This document shows positions 7,707 to 17,265 of a stretch of 64,000 nucleotides of DNA, piece by piece (within the stretch, counting starts at the first letter, position 1; each line of letters begins with the position of its first letter). The stretch is from Flavobacterium sp. ZT3R18 (GTDB lineage: Bacteria > Bacteroidota > Bacteroidia > Flavobacteriales > Flavobacteriaceae), in contig NZ_VJZS01000021.1 of NCBI RefSeq assembly GCF_007097385.1, positions 1 to 64,000 of the forward strand, read 5' to 3'. A program made the translations under genes and the position numbers. Below the pieces are notes generated by a model. That model made no database searches, had not been told where the DNA came from, and saw nothing but the letters and a program-made list of their open reading frames with translations.

Positions 7707-8615
7707 TCAAACAATAAAGCTTCGTGCTTCGCCCGGTGTAATACCTGTGTTCTTTTTAAAAAAATTATTAAAATAAGCAGGAGTTTCAAAACCAAGACTG
7801 TAAGCCACTTCGGCAATATTCCAATCTGTGTACTGTAGCAAAGCTTGGGCTTCTTGTGTTATTCTTGCCGCTATATGCGCTGTTGTTGTTTTACCAGTCG
7901 TTTCTTTTACAGCTCGATTAAGGTGGTTAGGGTGTATAGAAAGACTACGGGCATAATCATTTGCCATTTTCAATTTCAGTCCAGCTTCAGGGGTATCTAT
8001 CGGAAACTGCCTTTCTAATAGTTCTACAAACAGAGACGCAATACGAGAGGAGGCATTGGCTTGTTTTTCGAAACTTTCGGCTGGCTTCATTTTTATACCC
8101 TGATGAATAATTAAATGTAGGTAATTAAGTAACAGACTGTATTTGTGTGGGTAATCTGAAGCTATTTCAGCTTGCATTTTACAAAAAATAGCCGCTATTT
8201 CTTCTTGTTGCTGAGCATCCACAAAAAAAACAGGATTGCCTCCAATACTAAACAAAGTGGACTCTTGCAGAATACTTTTTCGTTCCGCAGTTTGTACAAA
8301 ATCCTCAGTAAACAAACAAAACCATCCCTCTTGCATTTCTGATTCGGCCTCCCAAGAATAGGGAACAATAGGATTCGAAAAAAGAAGTGCGGGGGTATCA
8401 ATCAAAATCCATTTATCAGCATAATGCAATTTACCCGTACCAATAATAAGCGAGATTTTATAGAAATCACGCCGACTGTATGGAGTCATCCTAGAACACG
8501 CATCTCTTTTGAAAACATTAAAATGACCTGTTTGAAAATTATTTTGCCCAAGGTCTAAAGATTCTAAACAAGTTTTACGATTGTAAAAATCCTGTATACT
8601 TTCTGATTGTTTCAT
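7707..8615 (-). CDS. AraC-family transcriptional regulator
   Basis: The 302-residue protein has an N-terminal cupin-like sensor part and a C-terminal AraC DNA-binding domain (about residues 205-300). That domain has two helix-turn-helix units: YARSLSIHPNHLNRAVKETTG, then WNIAEVAYSLGFETPAYFNNFFKKNTGITP, which matches the family signature. It probably activates the aldo/keto reductase gene that follows on the same strand (7483-6482), since AraC/reductase pairs of this kind are common in Bacteroidota; this is inferred from adjacency. Confidence 0.88.
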   Translation of the reverse strand: MKQSESIQDFYNRKTCLESLDLGQNNFQTGHFNVFKRDACSRMTPYSRRDFYKISLIIGTGKLHYADKWILIDTPALLFSNPIVPYSWEAESEMQEGWFCLFTEDFVQTAERKSILQESTLFSIGGNPVFFVDAQQQEEIAAIFCKMQAEIASDYPHKYSLLLNYLHLIIHQGIKMKPAESFEKQANASSRIASLFVELLERQFPIDTPEAGLKLKMANDYARSLSIHPNHLNRAVKETTGKTTTAHIAARITQEAQALLQYTDWNIAEVAYSLGFETPAYFNNFFKKNTGITPGEARSFIV

Positions 8616-8897
8616 TTTGTAAAATTATAAAAATCAAACTAAAATTCATTTGTATAATTACAAAGAACTAAAAATATAGTAGTGTCTTTAGATTTAGATA
8701 TAAACTTTAAGAATTTTAGAAAAGAGACTCAAGAGGCACAACCTGCTATACTTTCTGTAAAATCTCATCAATCATTTTAACGTATTTGTGACAACGTTTT
8801 TACTTCCTATAGCATCTTTTTAATTGTTTTGAATTCTTTGTTATAAACTTGTTTAAGAATTATATAAAGAACAGCAATCAATTTAAAAACAAAAAAA

Positions 8898-10049
8898 ATG
8901 GAAAACACAACAGAAATTGATATTCCACAAGTTGCGAATATCACAAAAAAACAACAAGTTATTGCGGTACTATCTACATTGTCTAATTGCAATCAGAACG
9001 GTTATGAAATTTCAGAAGCCGCTTTGCAAGAAAAAGCTACAACTAGAATAACAGCCGCGTTAAAAGATTCAACACTAACCAAATTTATTGGTAATTGGGA
9101 ACTGGTTTGGGGACCTTGTTTGAAGAATTCTATCATAAAAAAAACCTTAACCAATCCTAATCCTAAACATTTAGGTCAATATGTTACTGACAACACCATG
9201 TATGTTGCCAAATCTCAGGATCCAGAAGACCCTACCAAAACCTTGTATGTAGTAGCTGTGGCAGGCACTAATGCCATTTCAGGTTTTGGATGGAAGGATG
9301 AAGATGGACGAGTTTTAAAAATGATAGATTGGAAGGGTGTTCCAAATGCTAAAATCTCACAGGGTAGTTCAGATGGTTTGGATATTTTATTAAAAATGAA
9401 TGACAATAATAAAAGTCTATTACAATTTTTAAGCACCATAGATTTGAATAAAAATGTTGAAATAGCAACTTGTGGCCACAGTTTGGGTGGTGCATTGTCT
9501 CCGCTAGTGGCTTTGAAATTGGTTGAGATGAAAGAAACTAATAAATTTTTTAATCTTACCGTTTCTTGTTATCCTAGCGCTGGTCCTACCTCAGGAAATG
9601 CCGAATTGGCAAGATATGCCGAAGAAAAATTAGCGAACAACTACCATTCAGTCATCAACAATTACGACATTGTTCCTCATGCATGGAACGTAGGAGATTT
9701 AAAAAGAATACCAAAATTATATAGTTCAGCTGAATATGGAAACTTAAAATTATCACCTGTATTAACCAATGATATAGCAGCTATTTCTCTTCTTATAAAG
9801 TTAAAAAATTATACCCGAATAAATAATGGAAAAGAGTTTACATTTGATGGAAAACCAAAAACACCAAATGACCAACCATTAGACTCTGTAATAATACCAA
9901 TGATGTCTAAAATCAACCAGCCTTTTTTTCATCAAGCAGCTTATCAACATACAACAGTTTACAATCAGCCGAATGCTTTTAATTTCCCAGCAGATGTTAG
10001 TGCTAAATTGCAAGAATACATTCAACCAAAAACTGGTGTAATCCAATAA
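8898..10049 (+). CDS. Class 3 lipase-like alpha/beta hydrolase without signal peptide
   Basis: The 383-residue protein contains GHSLGGA with the nucleophile Ser195 in a fungal-lipase-like (Lipase_3) context. Asp257 in NNYDIVPHAW is the likely acid, and a C-terminal His (one of those in FFHQAAYQHTT, near residue 350) would complete the triad. The N-terminus (MENTTEIDIPQV) is polar, so there is no classical export signal; the protein is cytoplasmic or leaves by another route. The gene is monocistronic with a strong hairpin terminator 34 bp downstream. The substrate is unknown. Confidence 0.8.
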   Translation: MENTTEIDIPQVANITKKQQVIAVLSTLSNCNQNGYEISEAALQEKATTRITAALKDSTLTKFIGNWELVWGPCLKNSIIKKTLTNPNPKHLGQYVTDNTMYVAKSQDPEDPTKTLYVVAVAGTNAISGFGWKDEDGRVLKMIDWKGVPNAKISQGSSDGLDILLKMNDNNKSLLQFLSTIDLNKNVEIATCGHSLGGALSPLVALKLVEMKETNKFFNLTVSCYPSAGPTSGNAELARYAEEKLANNYHSVINNYDIVPHAWNVGDLKRIPKLYSSAEYGNLKLSPVLTNDIAAISLLIKLKNYTRINNGKEFTFDGKPKTPNDQPLDSVIIPMMSKINQPFFHQAAYQHTTVYNQPNAFNFPADVSAKLQEYIQPKTGVIQ

Positions 10050-10082
10050 AAAGTAGAGAATTCATTTCCATCTTAAAACAAA

Positions 10083-10125
10083 AAAACTACAAAATAACCG
10101 TTTTGTTACTTTGTAGTTTTTTTTT
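10083..10125 (+). terminator. Rho-independent terminator of the lipase gene
   Basis: The 11-bp perfect arms AAAACTACAAA (10083-10093) and TTTGTAGTTTT (10110-10120) are followed by a T-run to 10125. The remaining gap, 10126-10733, is AT-rich, has no supported gene, and shows no tRNA or repeat that I can recognise; the AT-to-GC texture changes slightly after 10430. Confidence 0.85.
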
Positions 10126-10733
10126 AACAATTTGATAACCATCCAATTATTAAACATATTCACAAAAAAAGTAGAAGTTTTTTATCCTAATTTTCAGTTT
10201 CAAGAAAAAAAAGCAACGTAATGAGACTTTTACGGAGCGGGAGTAAATCCACAAAAAAATCTTTGCAAATAATTTTAATTAAAATTAGACCCTCATTTAT
10301 TAAATAACTATCTTTATTGTCCTTAAACATTTTTTTTAACCATTAAGTGACTTACCCTTAGAAAAGATTCAGATTTTAAAATCAAGAATTAATTAAAATC
10401 ATTAAATTCAGAGCTGTATCATCCCCCCTGATAAGCTAAAGTGGCAACAATAAACCGAATATTTTTTACAAATTTCTGTACTATTAACACTCAGACTGAC
10501 AGGTATCTTTCCTAGGAGTCATTACTTTGAACTAGCGCAAAATTGGCAGTCAATCATTAACTGACAAGATTATTAAATCACTCACAGTAAATACGTTACA
10601 AACAAAACCCTTATGCCGTTTAGCCAAAATCAGCCCAATCCCCCACTCATACATTCTAACAAACAAGAAGTTAGCCTTCATTGCAAAACAACAAACCGAA
10701 GCAAAACATAATTCTGTAAAAATGTAAATAAAT

Positions 10734-12044
10734 ATGAAAACAGCAATAATTGGAGGAGGAGTTTCAGGCTTGTCCTTAGCTTTTTTTCTAAAAGCAAAGA
10801 ACATTGATTTTATTCTTTTTGAGAAGGAAAATCGTTTAGGTGGAAATGCATATACCCAAAAAGTTATTCATAACAATAAGGAAAAATGTGTAGATATGGC
10901 AGTAAATGATTTTAACCCAAGAACCTATAGCATCCTTTCAAACTTAATAGAGAAGACTAATTCCTCTACAGGTCAGGTAAAAGCGAATACTACCTTTTTT
11001 TCAGCAAGCAGTTTTCTATTCAAAGAAAGTGAATTAGAGGATGTAGAATTGTTAGAAAACATTAGTAAATTCAAGAAAGAAGCTGTTGAAGTTTTATTTA
11101 GAAAATCTTACAAATGGCATAGCGTAAAGGAATATTTTGAAGAAAAAGGATATTCTAGTAAATTTCTTAATCTATACCTCTATCCGCGGATTCAGGGTTT
11201 GTTTTTTTTTCCTCCTGATGGTTTAGAAAATCTTCCGGTATATTTTGTAATGCGTTTTTTTTCGATGCAATGTGGCTTCAAATACAATGAGATGCCTCTA
11301 TCAATTCGATACAATTTTAAAAATGGCTCAGGAAGCTGGATCGAAAATCTTTCTAAACATATTCCTACGCAAAAAATAATTAAGACCGAAATTCCGAAGA
11401 TTATAAAAACAAAAAAAGGATTTAAGATTTACTTTTCAGATAAAGAAGTGTTTGCTGATAAAATAATATTTGCTTGCCACGCAGACGACTTGTGCAAACG
11501 TTATTCTGAGATACTTACCGAGAAGCAACACCAAATACTTTCTAAAATTAAATATGCAAAGATGCTCTCTGTTGCACATTGCGACACTAAATATTTACCG
11601 GTTAATAAAACTCATTTTTCAGCATACAACTGCTTGGTAAAGGATGTTTCTGAAGTTGAAAACAACAATTACACGATTACCTATAATTGCAATGAACATC
11701 AAAATTTATCTAATGGTGGAATTAATAACGATGGCGAAGATGATTATTTTTTTGTAACAGTTAATCCTTTTCGAAAAATAGAAGACCAATTTATCCTAAA
11801 AGACACGAACGGATTGCCCTTAATAAAAGAATTTAGCCGAAACATTTGCAATTTTGATTTGTTACAATCCCAAAAAAGTCTCAAATTTCATCAAGGAAAA
11901 AATAACATTTATTTTGTTGGAGGTTACACAAACGGAATTGGGTTACATGAAAATTGCTTAAAACAAAGCAAAAAAATTGCTGAAATCATACAGAAATCCA
12001 TTGAAATAGAAAAGGAGAAATTCCATCTTACTGAGACTAAGTAA
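10734..12044 (+). CDS. FAD/NAD-binding amine-oxidase-like protein (COG2907 type)
   Basis: The 436-residue protein opens with a Rossmann FAD loop (MKTAIIGGGVSGLSLAFFL) and FEKENRLGGNAYT, the dinucleotide-binding signature of flavin amine oxidases. The later segments YTITYNCNEHQNL, FFVTVNPFRKIEDQ and the C-terminal FVGGYTNGIGLHENCL match the pattern of the COG2907 group, predicted flavoproteins often linked to fatty-acid modification. No cyclopropane synthase gene is beside it here, which is unusual for that group, so the reaction is unknown. It appears to be a single-gene unit. Confidence 0.78.
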   Translation: MKTAIIGGGVSGLSLAFFLKAKNIDFILFEKENRLGGNAYTQKVIHNNKEKCVDMAVNDFNPRTYSILSNLIEKTNSSTGQVKANTTFFSASSFLFKESELEDVELLENISKFKKEAVEVLFRKSYKWHSVKEYFEEKGYSSKFLNLYLYPRIQGLFFFPPDGLENLPVYFVMRFFSMQCGFKYNEMPLSIRYNFKNGSGSWIENLSKHIPTQKIIKTEIPKIIKTKKGFKIYFSDKEVFADKIIFACHADDLCKRYSEILTEKQHQILSKIKYAKMLSVAHCDTKYLPVNKTHFSAYNCLVKDVSEVENNNYTITYNCNEHQNLSNGGINNDGEDDYFFVTVNPFRKIEDQFILKDTNGLPLIKEFSRNICNFDLLQSQKSLKFHQGKNNIYFVGGYTNGIGLHENCLKQSKKIAEIIQKSIEIEKEKFHLTETK

Positions 12045-12268
12045 TTAATGTTCGAAAAAAAACCACCCGTATTCTTTTTCGCAAAACTCATGAAACAAAG
12101 GAAGTTATTCTAAAAAAAAGATACTAAATCAAATATACCCATCAACATTTTGAGCATTAATTTATATATTTGATGAAATAACAAACACTACGAAATAGCT
12201 ATAATCTAAGTAAACTCGGATGTATAAGCGATGGTTTGTTTTAGATTGACACAATTTAAAGATACCCA

Positions 12269-13108
12269 ATGAACATTCAGCATCTTCCTAATGATTTAAA
12301 TATTGACACCAAAAGTGAGGTGCAGATTTTTGATTATCAAGTGGCAAGTTCTTCTATCAAGAACAAGGTTATGTTGAATACCAATGTTTTTAGTTTTTTG
12401 CTTGAAGGAACAAAAGAACTCATTACACAAGACAAACCAACAATTATTAACAAAGACTCGTTTTTGTTAATTAAATCAGGAAATTGTTTAATGACCGAGA
12501 ATCTTTCAGAAACTAATGTATATCGGAGCGTATTATTTTTTTTTAATGATGCTATTCTGCTAAAGTTAATGCAAAAAAACAAACTGCCAAACACGATTAA
12601 TTCAAGTTCTAAACCGTATGAGATATTCCAATATGATGACTATATTCATCATTTTGTCAAGAGTTTAATTAAAATAAAAGAATATGATAATTCACTTCAA
12701 AATAGCTTATTGCAAACTAAATTTGAAGAAATATTAACTTATTTATTACACAGAAATGGTCCTGAATTTTTAAATAATATACTTCCCTACCAAGACAGTC
12801 AAAGCAGACATTTTACAGCAGTAGTTGAAAGTAATAAATTGAACAATTTGACCATTCAAGAACTTTCCTTTTTGTGCAATATGAGCATTTCTACTTTCAA
12901 GAGAAATTTTGAACAACACTATCAGACAAGCCCAATAAAATGGTTTCAAGAAAAAAGATTAGAGTATTCCGTTTACTTATTAAACATTAAAAAGAAACGT
13001 CCCATTGATATTTATTCTGAAATTGGATTTGAAAGTTTATCAAGTTTCACTCAAGCATTTAAAGTAAAATACAATACAACTCCAAAACAATTTCAACTAG
13101 AAAAATGA
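12269..13108 (+). CDS. AraC-family transcriptional regulator
   Basis: The 279-residue protein has an N-terminal sensor part of the kind seen in regulators that bind a small ligand or partner protein (residues 1-165). The C-terminal DNA-binding domain includes LTIQELSFLCNMSISTFKRNFEQHY and the second helix-turn-helix IDIYSEIGFESLSSFTQAFKVKYNTTPKQF. It lies 91 bp upstream of the YbhB-like gene on the same strand, so it may regulate that gene. Confidence 0.85.
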   Translation: MNIQHLPNDLNIDTKSEVQIFDYQVASSSIKNKVMLNTNVFSFLLEGTKELITQDKPTIINKDSFLLIKSGNCLMTENLSETNVYRSVLFFFNDAILLKLMQKNKLPNTINSSSKPYEIFQYDDYIHHFVKSLIKIKEYDNSLQNSLLQTKFEEILTYLLHRNGPEFLNNILPYQDSQSRHFTAVVESNKLNNLTIQELSFLCNMSISTFKRNFEQHYQTSPIKWFQEKRLEYSVYLLNIKKKRPIDIYSEIGFESLSSFTQAFKVKYNTTPKQFQLEK

Positions 13109-13164
13109 ACTTCTACAAACACTTTTAGAACTTTTTAGAGTACCCTAAAAGCTTTGTGCTAAAT

Positions 13165-13172
13165 TATCTTTG
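13165..13172 (+). promoter_or_regulatory. Probable -7 promoter element of the YbhB-like gene
   Basis: TATCTTTG matches the Bacteroidota -7 consensus TAnnTTTG and lies 28 bp before the start codon at 13200. No clear TTG -33 element is seen at the expected distance, so a regulator such as the adjacent AraC protein might be needed. Confidence 0.45.
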
Positions 13173-13199
13173 CAGTCTAAATTTTAAAATAATTAAAAA

Positions 13200-13757
13200 A
13201 TGAAAAAGATTAATGTAGCATTACTTTGTTTGTTATTTACAACAAGTACCATTTTTGCCCAAAAGACATTTACTTTAAGCAGCAAAGATTTGGGCGGACA
13301 AGCGACAAAAACTGAAGAATTTGGTGGTTTTGGTTGCACAGGCAAAAACCAATCGCCTCAATTATCTTGGGCAAATGCACCAGAAGGCACTAAAAGTTTT
13401 GCAATTACTATGTATGACCCAGATGCACCAACTGGCAGTGGATGGTGGCATTGGGTGGTATTTGACATTCCAAGTAGTAGCAATGAATTAGTTACAAATG
13501 CAGGCACTTTAACTTTGAATCTTGCGCCCAAAGGAGCGATACAAAGTGTTACAAATTATGGTGTTGCTGGCTATGGTGGACCATGTCCTCCTGAAAATCA
13601 CGGCTTACATCAATATATAATAACCGTTTACGCATTAAAAACAGATAAATTAGGATTAGACTCTACTGCAAATCCTGCAACTGTTGGTTATTACCTATGG
13701 ATGAATACTATTGCTAAAGCAAGTATTGTAACTTATTACCAAAGAGAGAAAAAATAA
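13200..13757 (+). CDS. Exported YbhB/YbcL-family (PEBP-like) protein
   Basis: The 185-residue protein has a signal peptide (residues 1-20, ending IFAQ). It then has the YbhB/YbcL fold signatures FGCTGKNQSPQLSWANAPEGTKSFAITMYDPDAPTGSG in pieces: SPQLSW, MYDPDAP, WWHWVVFDIP and the GPCPPENHGLHQY loop with the ligand-pocket histidine. These are bacterial homologues of the phosphatidylethanolamine-binding (Raf kinase inhibitor) proteins; their bacterial ligand is not established. The location is periplasmic. An AraC regulator precedes it. Confidence 0.9.
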   Translation: MKKINVALLCLLFTTSTIFAQKTFTLSSKDLGGQATKTEEFGGFGCTGKNQSPQLSWANAPEGTKSFAITMYDPDAPTGSGWWHWVVFDIPSSSNELVTNAGTLTLNLAPKGAIQSVTNYGVAGYGGPCPPENHGLHQYIITVYALKTDKLGLDSTANPATVGYYLWMNTIAKASIVTYYQREKK

Positions 13758-13789
13758 ATAGATTTAAAGCTAAATTTATTAAAACCAAT

Positions 13790-13822
13790 AGCCCTTTTGT
13801 TGAAAGACAGAAGGGCTTTGTC
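13790..13822 (+). terminator. Hairpin after the YbhB-like gene
   Basis: The arms AGCCCTTTTGT (13790-13800) and ACAGAAGGGCT (13807-13817) pair with one mismatch over 11 bp and are followed by a short T-rich stretch. It is a plausible weak terminator. Confidence 0.55.
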
Positions 13823-13932
13823 GATAAATAATACCTCATCCCACTTACCTAGCCCGTTCATAACTCTATAAAATTTCTCTTTAATACCAATTTCTAAATT
13901 CCTAATTTGCGGCCTCAAAATAGAAGGAGAAA

Positions 13933-16305
13933 ATGAAGGTCTGTATTGCCGAAAAACCAAGTGTAGCACGCGAAATCGCATCCGTTTTGGGAGCCAATAC
14001 CAAACACGACGGGTATTACGAAGGCAATGGCTACATCGTAACCTACACCTTTGGGCATTTATGCACTTTAAAAGAGCCAAACGATTACAAACCCTACTGG
14101 AAAAGTTGGGATTTGAATAACCTACCCATGCTTCCTGAAAAATTTGAAACCAAAGTGGTGCCAAATTCGGGTATTCAAAAGCAATTCAGAATCGTAAAAA
14201 GTCTATTTGACAAAGCCGAGTTGGTCATCAACTGCGGGGATGCTGGACAAGAAGGAGAACTCATTCAGCGCTGGGTCATGAATGAAGCCCAATATAAAGG
14301 TGAGGTACAACGTTTATGGATTTCATCCTTAACCACCGAAGCCATCAAAGAAGGTTTTGAAAACCTAAAACCATCCGCCAACTACGATAATTTATACTAT
14401 GCTGGTTTTTCTAGAGCCATTGGCGACTGGTTACTCGGTATGAATGCCACCCGTTTGTACACCGTAAAACATGGCGGGTACAAACAAGTATTGTCTATTG
14501 GTCGCGTGCAAACCCCTACACTGGCTATGGTGGTGGATCGATTCGCAGCTATTGAAAATTTCAAACCTCAACCCTATTGGGAATTGCAAACCTTATACAG
14601 AGAGACACTTTTCAGCTATGAAGAAGGACGCTTTTTGAAAAAGGAAGATGGCGAAATTTTGGCCTATAAAGTCAAAGAAAGTGATTTTGAAATTGTTTCT
14701 GTCGAAAAAAAGAACGGCAATGAGTTTGCACCCAAGCTGTTTGATTTAACCGGCTTACAAGTGTATTGCAATACAAAGTTTGGGTTCTCAGCAGATGAAA
14801 CCCTTAAAATTGTTCAGACTTTGTACGAACAAAAAGTAGTCACGTATCCGAGAGTTGATACCACGTTTTTACCAAACGATATCTATCCAAAAGTAGCCGG
14901 TATTCTTCAAAACTTAACCAATTATGCTTTATTAACGCAGCCACTTTTAGGAAAGAAAATTAAAAAATCTCCTAAAGTTTTCAATGATAAAAAAGTAACT
15001 GATCACCATGCGATTATTCCAACGGGAGTGCAATCTAATTTGCAATACAATCAGCAACAAGTGTATGATATTATTACACGCCGTTTTATTGCGGTATTTT
15101 ATGACGATTGTTTGGTAGCCAATACCACTGTGATTGGAAAAGCAGCCGATGTACTATTTAAAACTACTGGAAAAGAAATTTTGAAAAAAGGATTTCGAAT
15201 CGTTTTTGATGCTTCGACTGCGCTCAGCAACCATTCTTCGACTCAGACCAACGACCATTCTTCGACTCAGACCAACAACCATACTTCGACTACGATCAGC
15301 AACCGAGAAAAGGAAGCCGATATTTTACCGAGTTTTGTTGTAGGCGAAAAAGGCCCACACGAACCCACGTTTTTAGAAAAAGAAACCAAGCCACCCAATC
15401 AGTTTACGGAAGCAACTTTATTGCGCGCTATGGAAACCGCTGGTAAACAGGTAGATGATGAAGATTTACGCGAATTGATGAAAGAAAACGGTATAGGACG
15501 TCCATCAACGCGAGCCAATATTATTGAAACGCTGTTTAAACGTCAATACATCGTTCGAAACAAAAAACAAGTATTGCCTACGCCAACAGGCATTCAGCTG
15601 ATTGACACCATTCAAAATGAATTAATAAAGTCGGCAGAACTTACGGGTTCATGGGAAAAGCAGCTGAAAGATATTGAGAAAGGAACCTTTACCGCTGCTG
15701 CGTTTATTAACAATATGAAACGCATGGTAGAAGCCTTGGTGTATGAAGTACGAAGCGAAACTACTAGAGCCAATATTTCGCATGCAGGAAGCGTTCAAAA
15801 ACAAGTAGCTACCGTTGAGAAAAAGAAAGTAGCAGGAATTTTGGCTGAGGTCTGTCCGAAATGCAAAAAAACTACGCTTATAAAAGGAAAATCCGCTTAT
15901 GGATGTGGCGATTATAAAGTGGGTTGTACTTTTGTATTGCCCTATACTTTTTTGGAGAAAAAAATATCAGAGAACCAATACTTGCGATTGCTTCAAAAAG
16001 GATCTACCGTAAATTTAAAAGACTTTAAAACCGATGCTGGTTCTGTAGAAGGTTTGCTACGCTTTGATGAAAATTTTAAACTCAAATTAGAACCGAAGAA
16101 AATAGCTGTGAAAGCAATACCGGATGCATTAGACTGTCCGAAATGTCAAAAAGGAACAGTTCTAAAAGGAAAAACCGCTTATGGTTGTAGCGACTATAAA
16201 TCGGGTTGCGATTTTAAAGTAACTTTTGATGTGGTTAGAGAAAAACTAAAAGATCAAAAACCCACTAAAGAACTGGTTCATTCTATTTTGAAAGACAGTA
16301 TTTAA
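13933..16305 (+). CDS. topB: DNA topoisomerase III, type IA, with in-frame tandem repeat insertion
   Basis: The 790-residue enzyme relaxes and decatenates DNA by cutting one strand. It begins with the Toprim domain (MKVCIAEKPSVAREIASVLGA; CGDAGQEGELI carries the metal-binding acidic residues). The catalytic core has LSIGRVQTPTLAMV and the active-site Tyr305 in VVTYPRVDTTF. Two C-terminal four-cysteine zinc-ribbon repeats start CPKCKKTTLIKG (near 641) and CPKCQKGTVLKG (near 735). Residues about 427-458 are an alien Ser/Thr/Asn-rich stretch made by four 24-bp tandem repeats at 15212-15307. A good ribosome binding site (AGAAGGAGA) supports this start. Confidence 0.95.
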   Translation: MKVCIAEKPSVAREIASVLGANTKHDGYYEGNGYIVTYTFGHLCTLKEPNDYKPYWKSWDLNNLPMLPEKFETKVVPNSGIQKQFRIVKSLFDKAELVINCGDAGQEGELIQRWVMNEAQYKGEVQRLWISSLTTEAIKEGFENLKPSANYDNLYYAGFSRAIGDWLLGMNATRLYTVKHGGYKQVLSIGRVQTPTLAMVVDRFAAIENFKPQPYWELQTLYRETLFSYEEGRFLKKEDGEILAYKVKESDFEIVSVEKKNGNEFAPKLFDLTGLQVYCNTKFGFSADETLKIVQTLYEQKVVTYPRVDTTFLPNDIYPKVAGILQNLTNYALLTQPLLGKKIKKSPKVFNDKKVTDHHAIIPTGVQSNLQYNQQQVYDIITRRFIAVFYDDCLVANTTVIGKAADVLFKTTGKEILKKGFRIVFDASTALSNHSSTQTNDHSSTQTNNHTSTTISNREKEADILPSFVVGEKGPHEPTFLEKETKPPNQFTEATLLRAMETAGKQVDDEDLRELMKENGIGRPSTRANIIETLFKRQYIVRNKKQVLPTPTGIQLIDTIQNELIKSAELTGSWEKQLKDIEKGTFTAAAFINNMKRMVEALVYEVRSETTRANISHAGSVQKQVATVEKKKVAGILAEVCPKCKKTTLIKGKSAYGCGDYKVGCTFVLPYTFLEKKISENQYLRLLQKGSTVNLKDFKTDAGSVEGLLRFDENFKLKLEPKKIAVKAIPDALDCPKCQKGTVLKGKTAYGCSDYKSGCDFKVTFDVVREKLKDQKPTKELVHSILKDSI
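15212..15307 (+). repeat. Four 24-bp tandem repeats inside topB
   Basis: The units start at 15212, 15236, 15260 and 15284, each beginning CTTCGACT; the first reads CTTCGACTGCGCTCAGCAAC plus CATT. Being a multiple of three, they keep the frame open and encode an eight-residue motif (S-T-x-x-x-N-x-x). The first and last units resemble the intergenic repeat TTCGACAGGCTCAGCTACCG at 24062, so an interspersed repeat seems to have entered and expanded in a coding region. Confidence 0.85.
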
Positions 16306-16370
16306 GAACGATAGTTATTGAGCAAAGCTTTAAGTTAAGAATTTCTTGCTACGCTTTTTCTAAATCTAGA

Positions 16371-16436
16371 TCTCGCAAAGGCGCAAAGACGCAAAGTTTA
16401 GAACCGCTTTGTTTGCGTCTTCTCGCCTTTGCGAGA
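16371..16436. repeat. CGCAAAGGCGCAAAGACGC inverted repeat
   Basis: The left arm TCTCGCAAAGGCGCAAAGAC (from 16371) pairs with a right arm ending CTCGCCTTTGCGAGA (16422-16436), giving a long imperfect hairpin between topB and the lipoprotein gene. This is a repeat-family hairpin typical of flavobacterial intergenic DNA. It could also work as a terminator for topB. Confidence 0.65.
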
Positions 16437-16576
16437 AATAAAAACTTAGTGACATTGAACTATCGGGAGTGGCGAAAAATTATAAAAACGTTTACTCTGA
16501 TTCCGAAACTAAAAAAGGACACTATTCTATTTTTTTATAATTTAGCGTTTCAAAATAACACCAAATATTTACACCA

Positions 16577-17056
16577 ATGTTTCAAAAAACAACTCTCATA
16601 CTGCTTTTGTTAGCAATTGTTTCCTGTAAAAACTCCGAAACTAACGAAAAAGAAAAAATAAAAAAAATCAATTGGCTACTCGGGAAATGGGAGAATAAAA
16701 CAGATGGAGGCATCCTTTCTGAGAATTGGAAACGCCTTAACGATAGCACTTTTCAAGCTGAATCCTTTTTTATCAAAGACAAAGACACTTTGCATTTTGA
16801 ATCCATAACATTGCAGCAAAATGGAGAAGAATTATTCTATAACGCCACTGTAAAAGGGCAAAACGATGACAAATCTGTTTCTTTTAATTTGACTTCTGAA
16901 ACGGAGAAAAAATTGGTTTTTGAAAATCCTAAACACGATTATCCTCAAAAAATCACTTATTCTCTAATTAACAAAGACAGTTTGGTAGCCGAAATCTCAG
17001 GAATCCAACTCGGAAAACCAAGTTCCGAAAAATTCGGAATGAAGAAATCTGAATGA
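16577..17056 (+). CDS. DUF6265-like lipoprotein
   Basis: The 159-residue protein has a lipoprotein signal with lipobox LAIVSC (Cys17), so it should be anchored to a membrane facing the periplasm or surface. The mature part (INWLLGKWENKT ... SENWKRLNDSTFQAESF ... FENPKHDYPQKITYSL) has the look of the DUF6265 small beta-barrel domain, whose function is not known. It stands alone between topB and the first TonB receptor and is followed by a very strong hairpin at 17101-17147. Confidence 0.75.
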   Translation: MFQKTTLILLLLAIVSCKNSETNEKEKIKKINWLLGKWENKTDGGILSENWKRLNDSTFQAESFFIKDKDTLHFESITLQQNGEELFYNATVKGQNDDKSVSFNLTSETEKKLVFENPKHDYPQKITYSLINKDSLVAEISGIQLGKPSSEKFGMKKSE

Positions 17057-17068
17057 AAAACGTAGCTC

Positions 17069-17100
17069 TTCAGTCAGTTTTCAGTCGCAGTTTTCAGTTC
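17069..17100. repeat. TCAGTTTTCAGTC-type repeat, short copy
   Basis: This stretch (CAGTCAGTTTTCAGTCGCAG, continuing TTTTCAGTTC) is the same 13-bp-based repeat found at 28133-28190 and, inverted, as a 16-unit array at 28293-28500. Confidence 0.6.
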
Positions 17101-17150
17101 AAAAAGTGGATCAATTTTAAAATACTTTTAAAATTGATCCACTTTTTTTA
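17101..17150 (+). terminator. Strong hairpin terminator after the DUF6265 lipoprotein gene
   Basis: The 22-bp perfect arms begin AAAAAGTGGATCAATTTTAA (17101-17122) and pair with 17126-17147 across a 3-nt loop, ending in a T-run. The symmetry would allow termination on either strand. Confidence 0.85.
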
Positions 17151-17265
17151 TATTTTAAAAAAAACTGAATTACAATGTCAGCGCCTAACTCTGAAAATAC
17201 GCCTAAAAACAAAAAAACAAACTCATAATAAATACTAAAAAACTTACTTTAAAACCTTTCAAAGC

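Noticed and set aside
10126-10733. Possible RNA gene or small gene in the long gap before the FAD oxidoreductase gene
   Set aside because: No tRNA-like fold, no conserved frame and no repeat could be identified by eye.
13736-14164. A 142-residue reverse-strand frame overlapping the topB start
   Set aside because: It is a shadow of topB with no family features or ribosome binding site.
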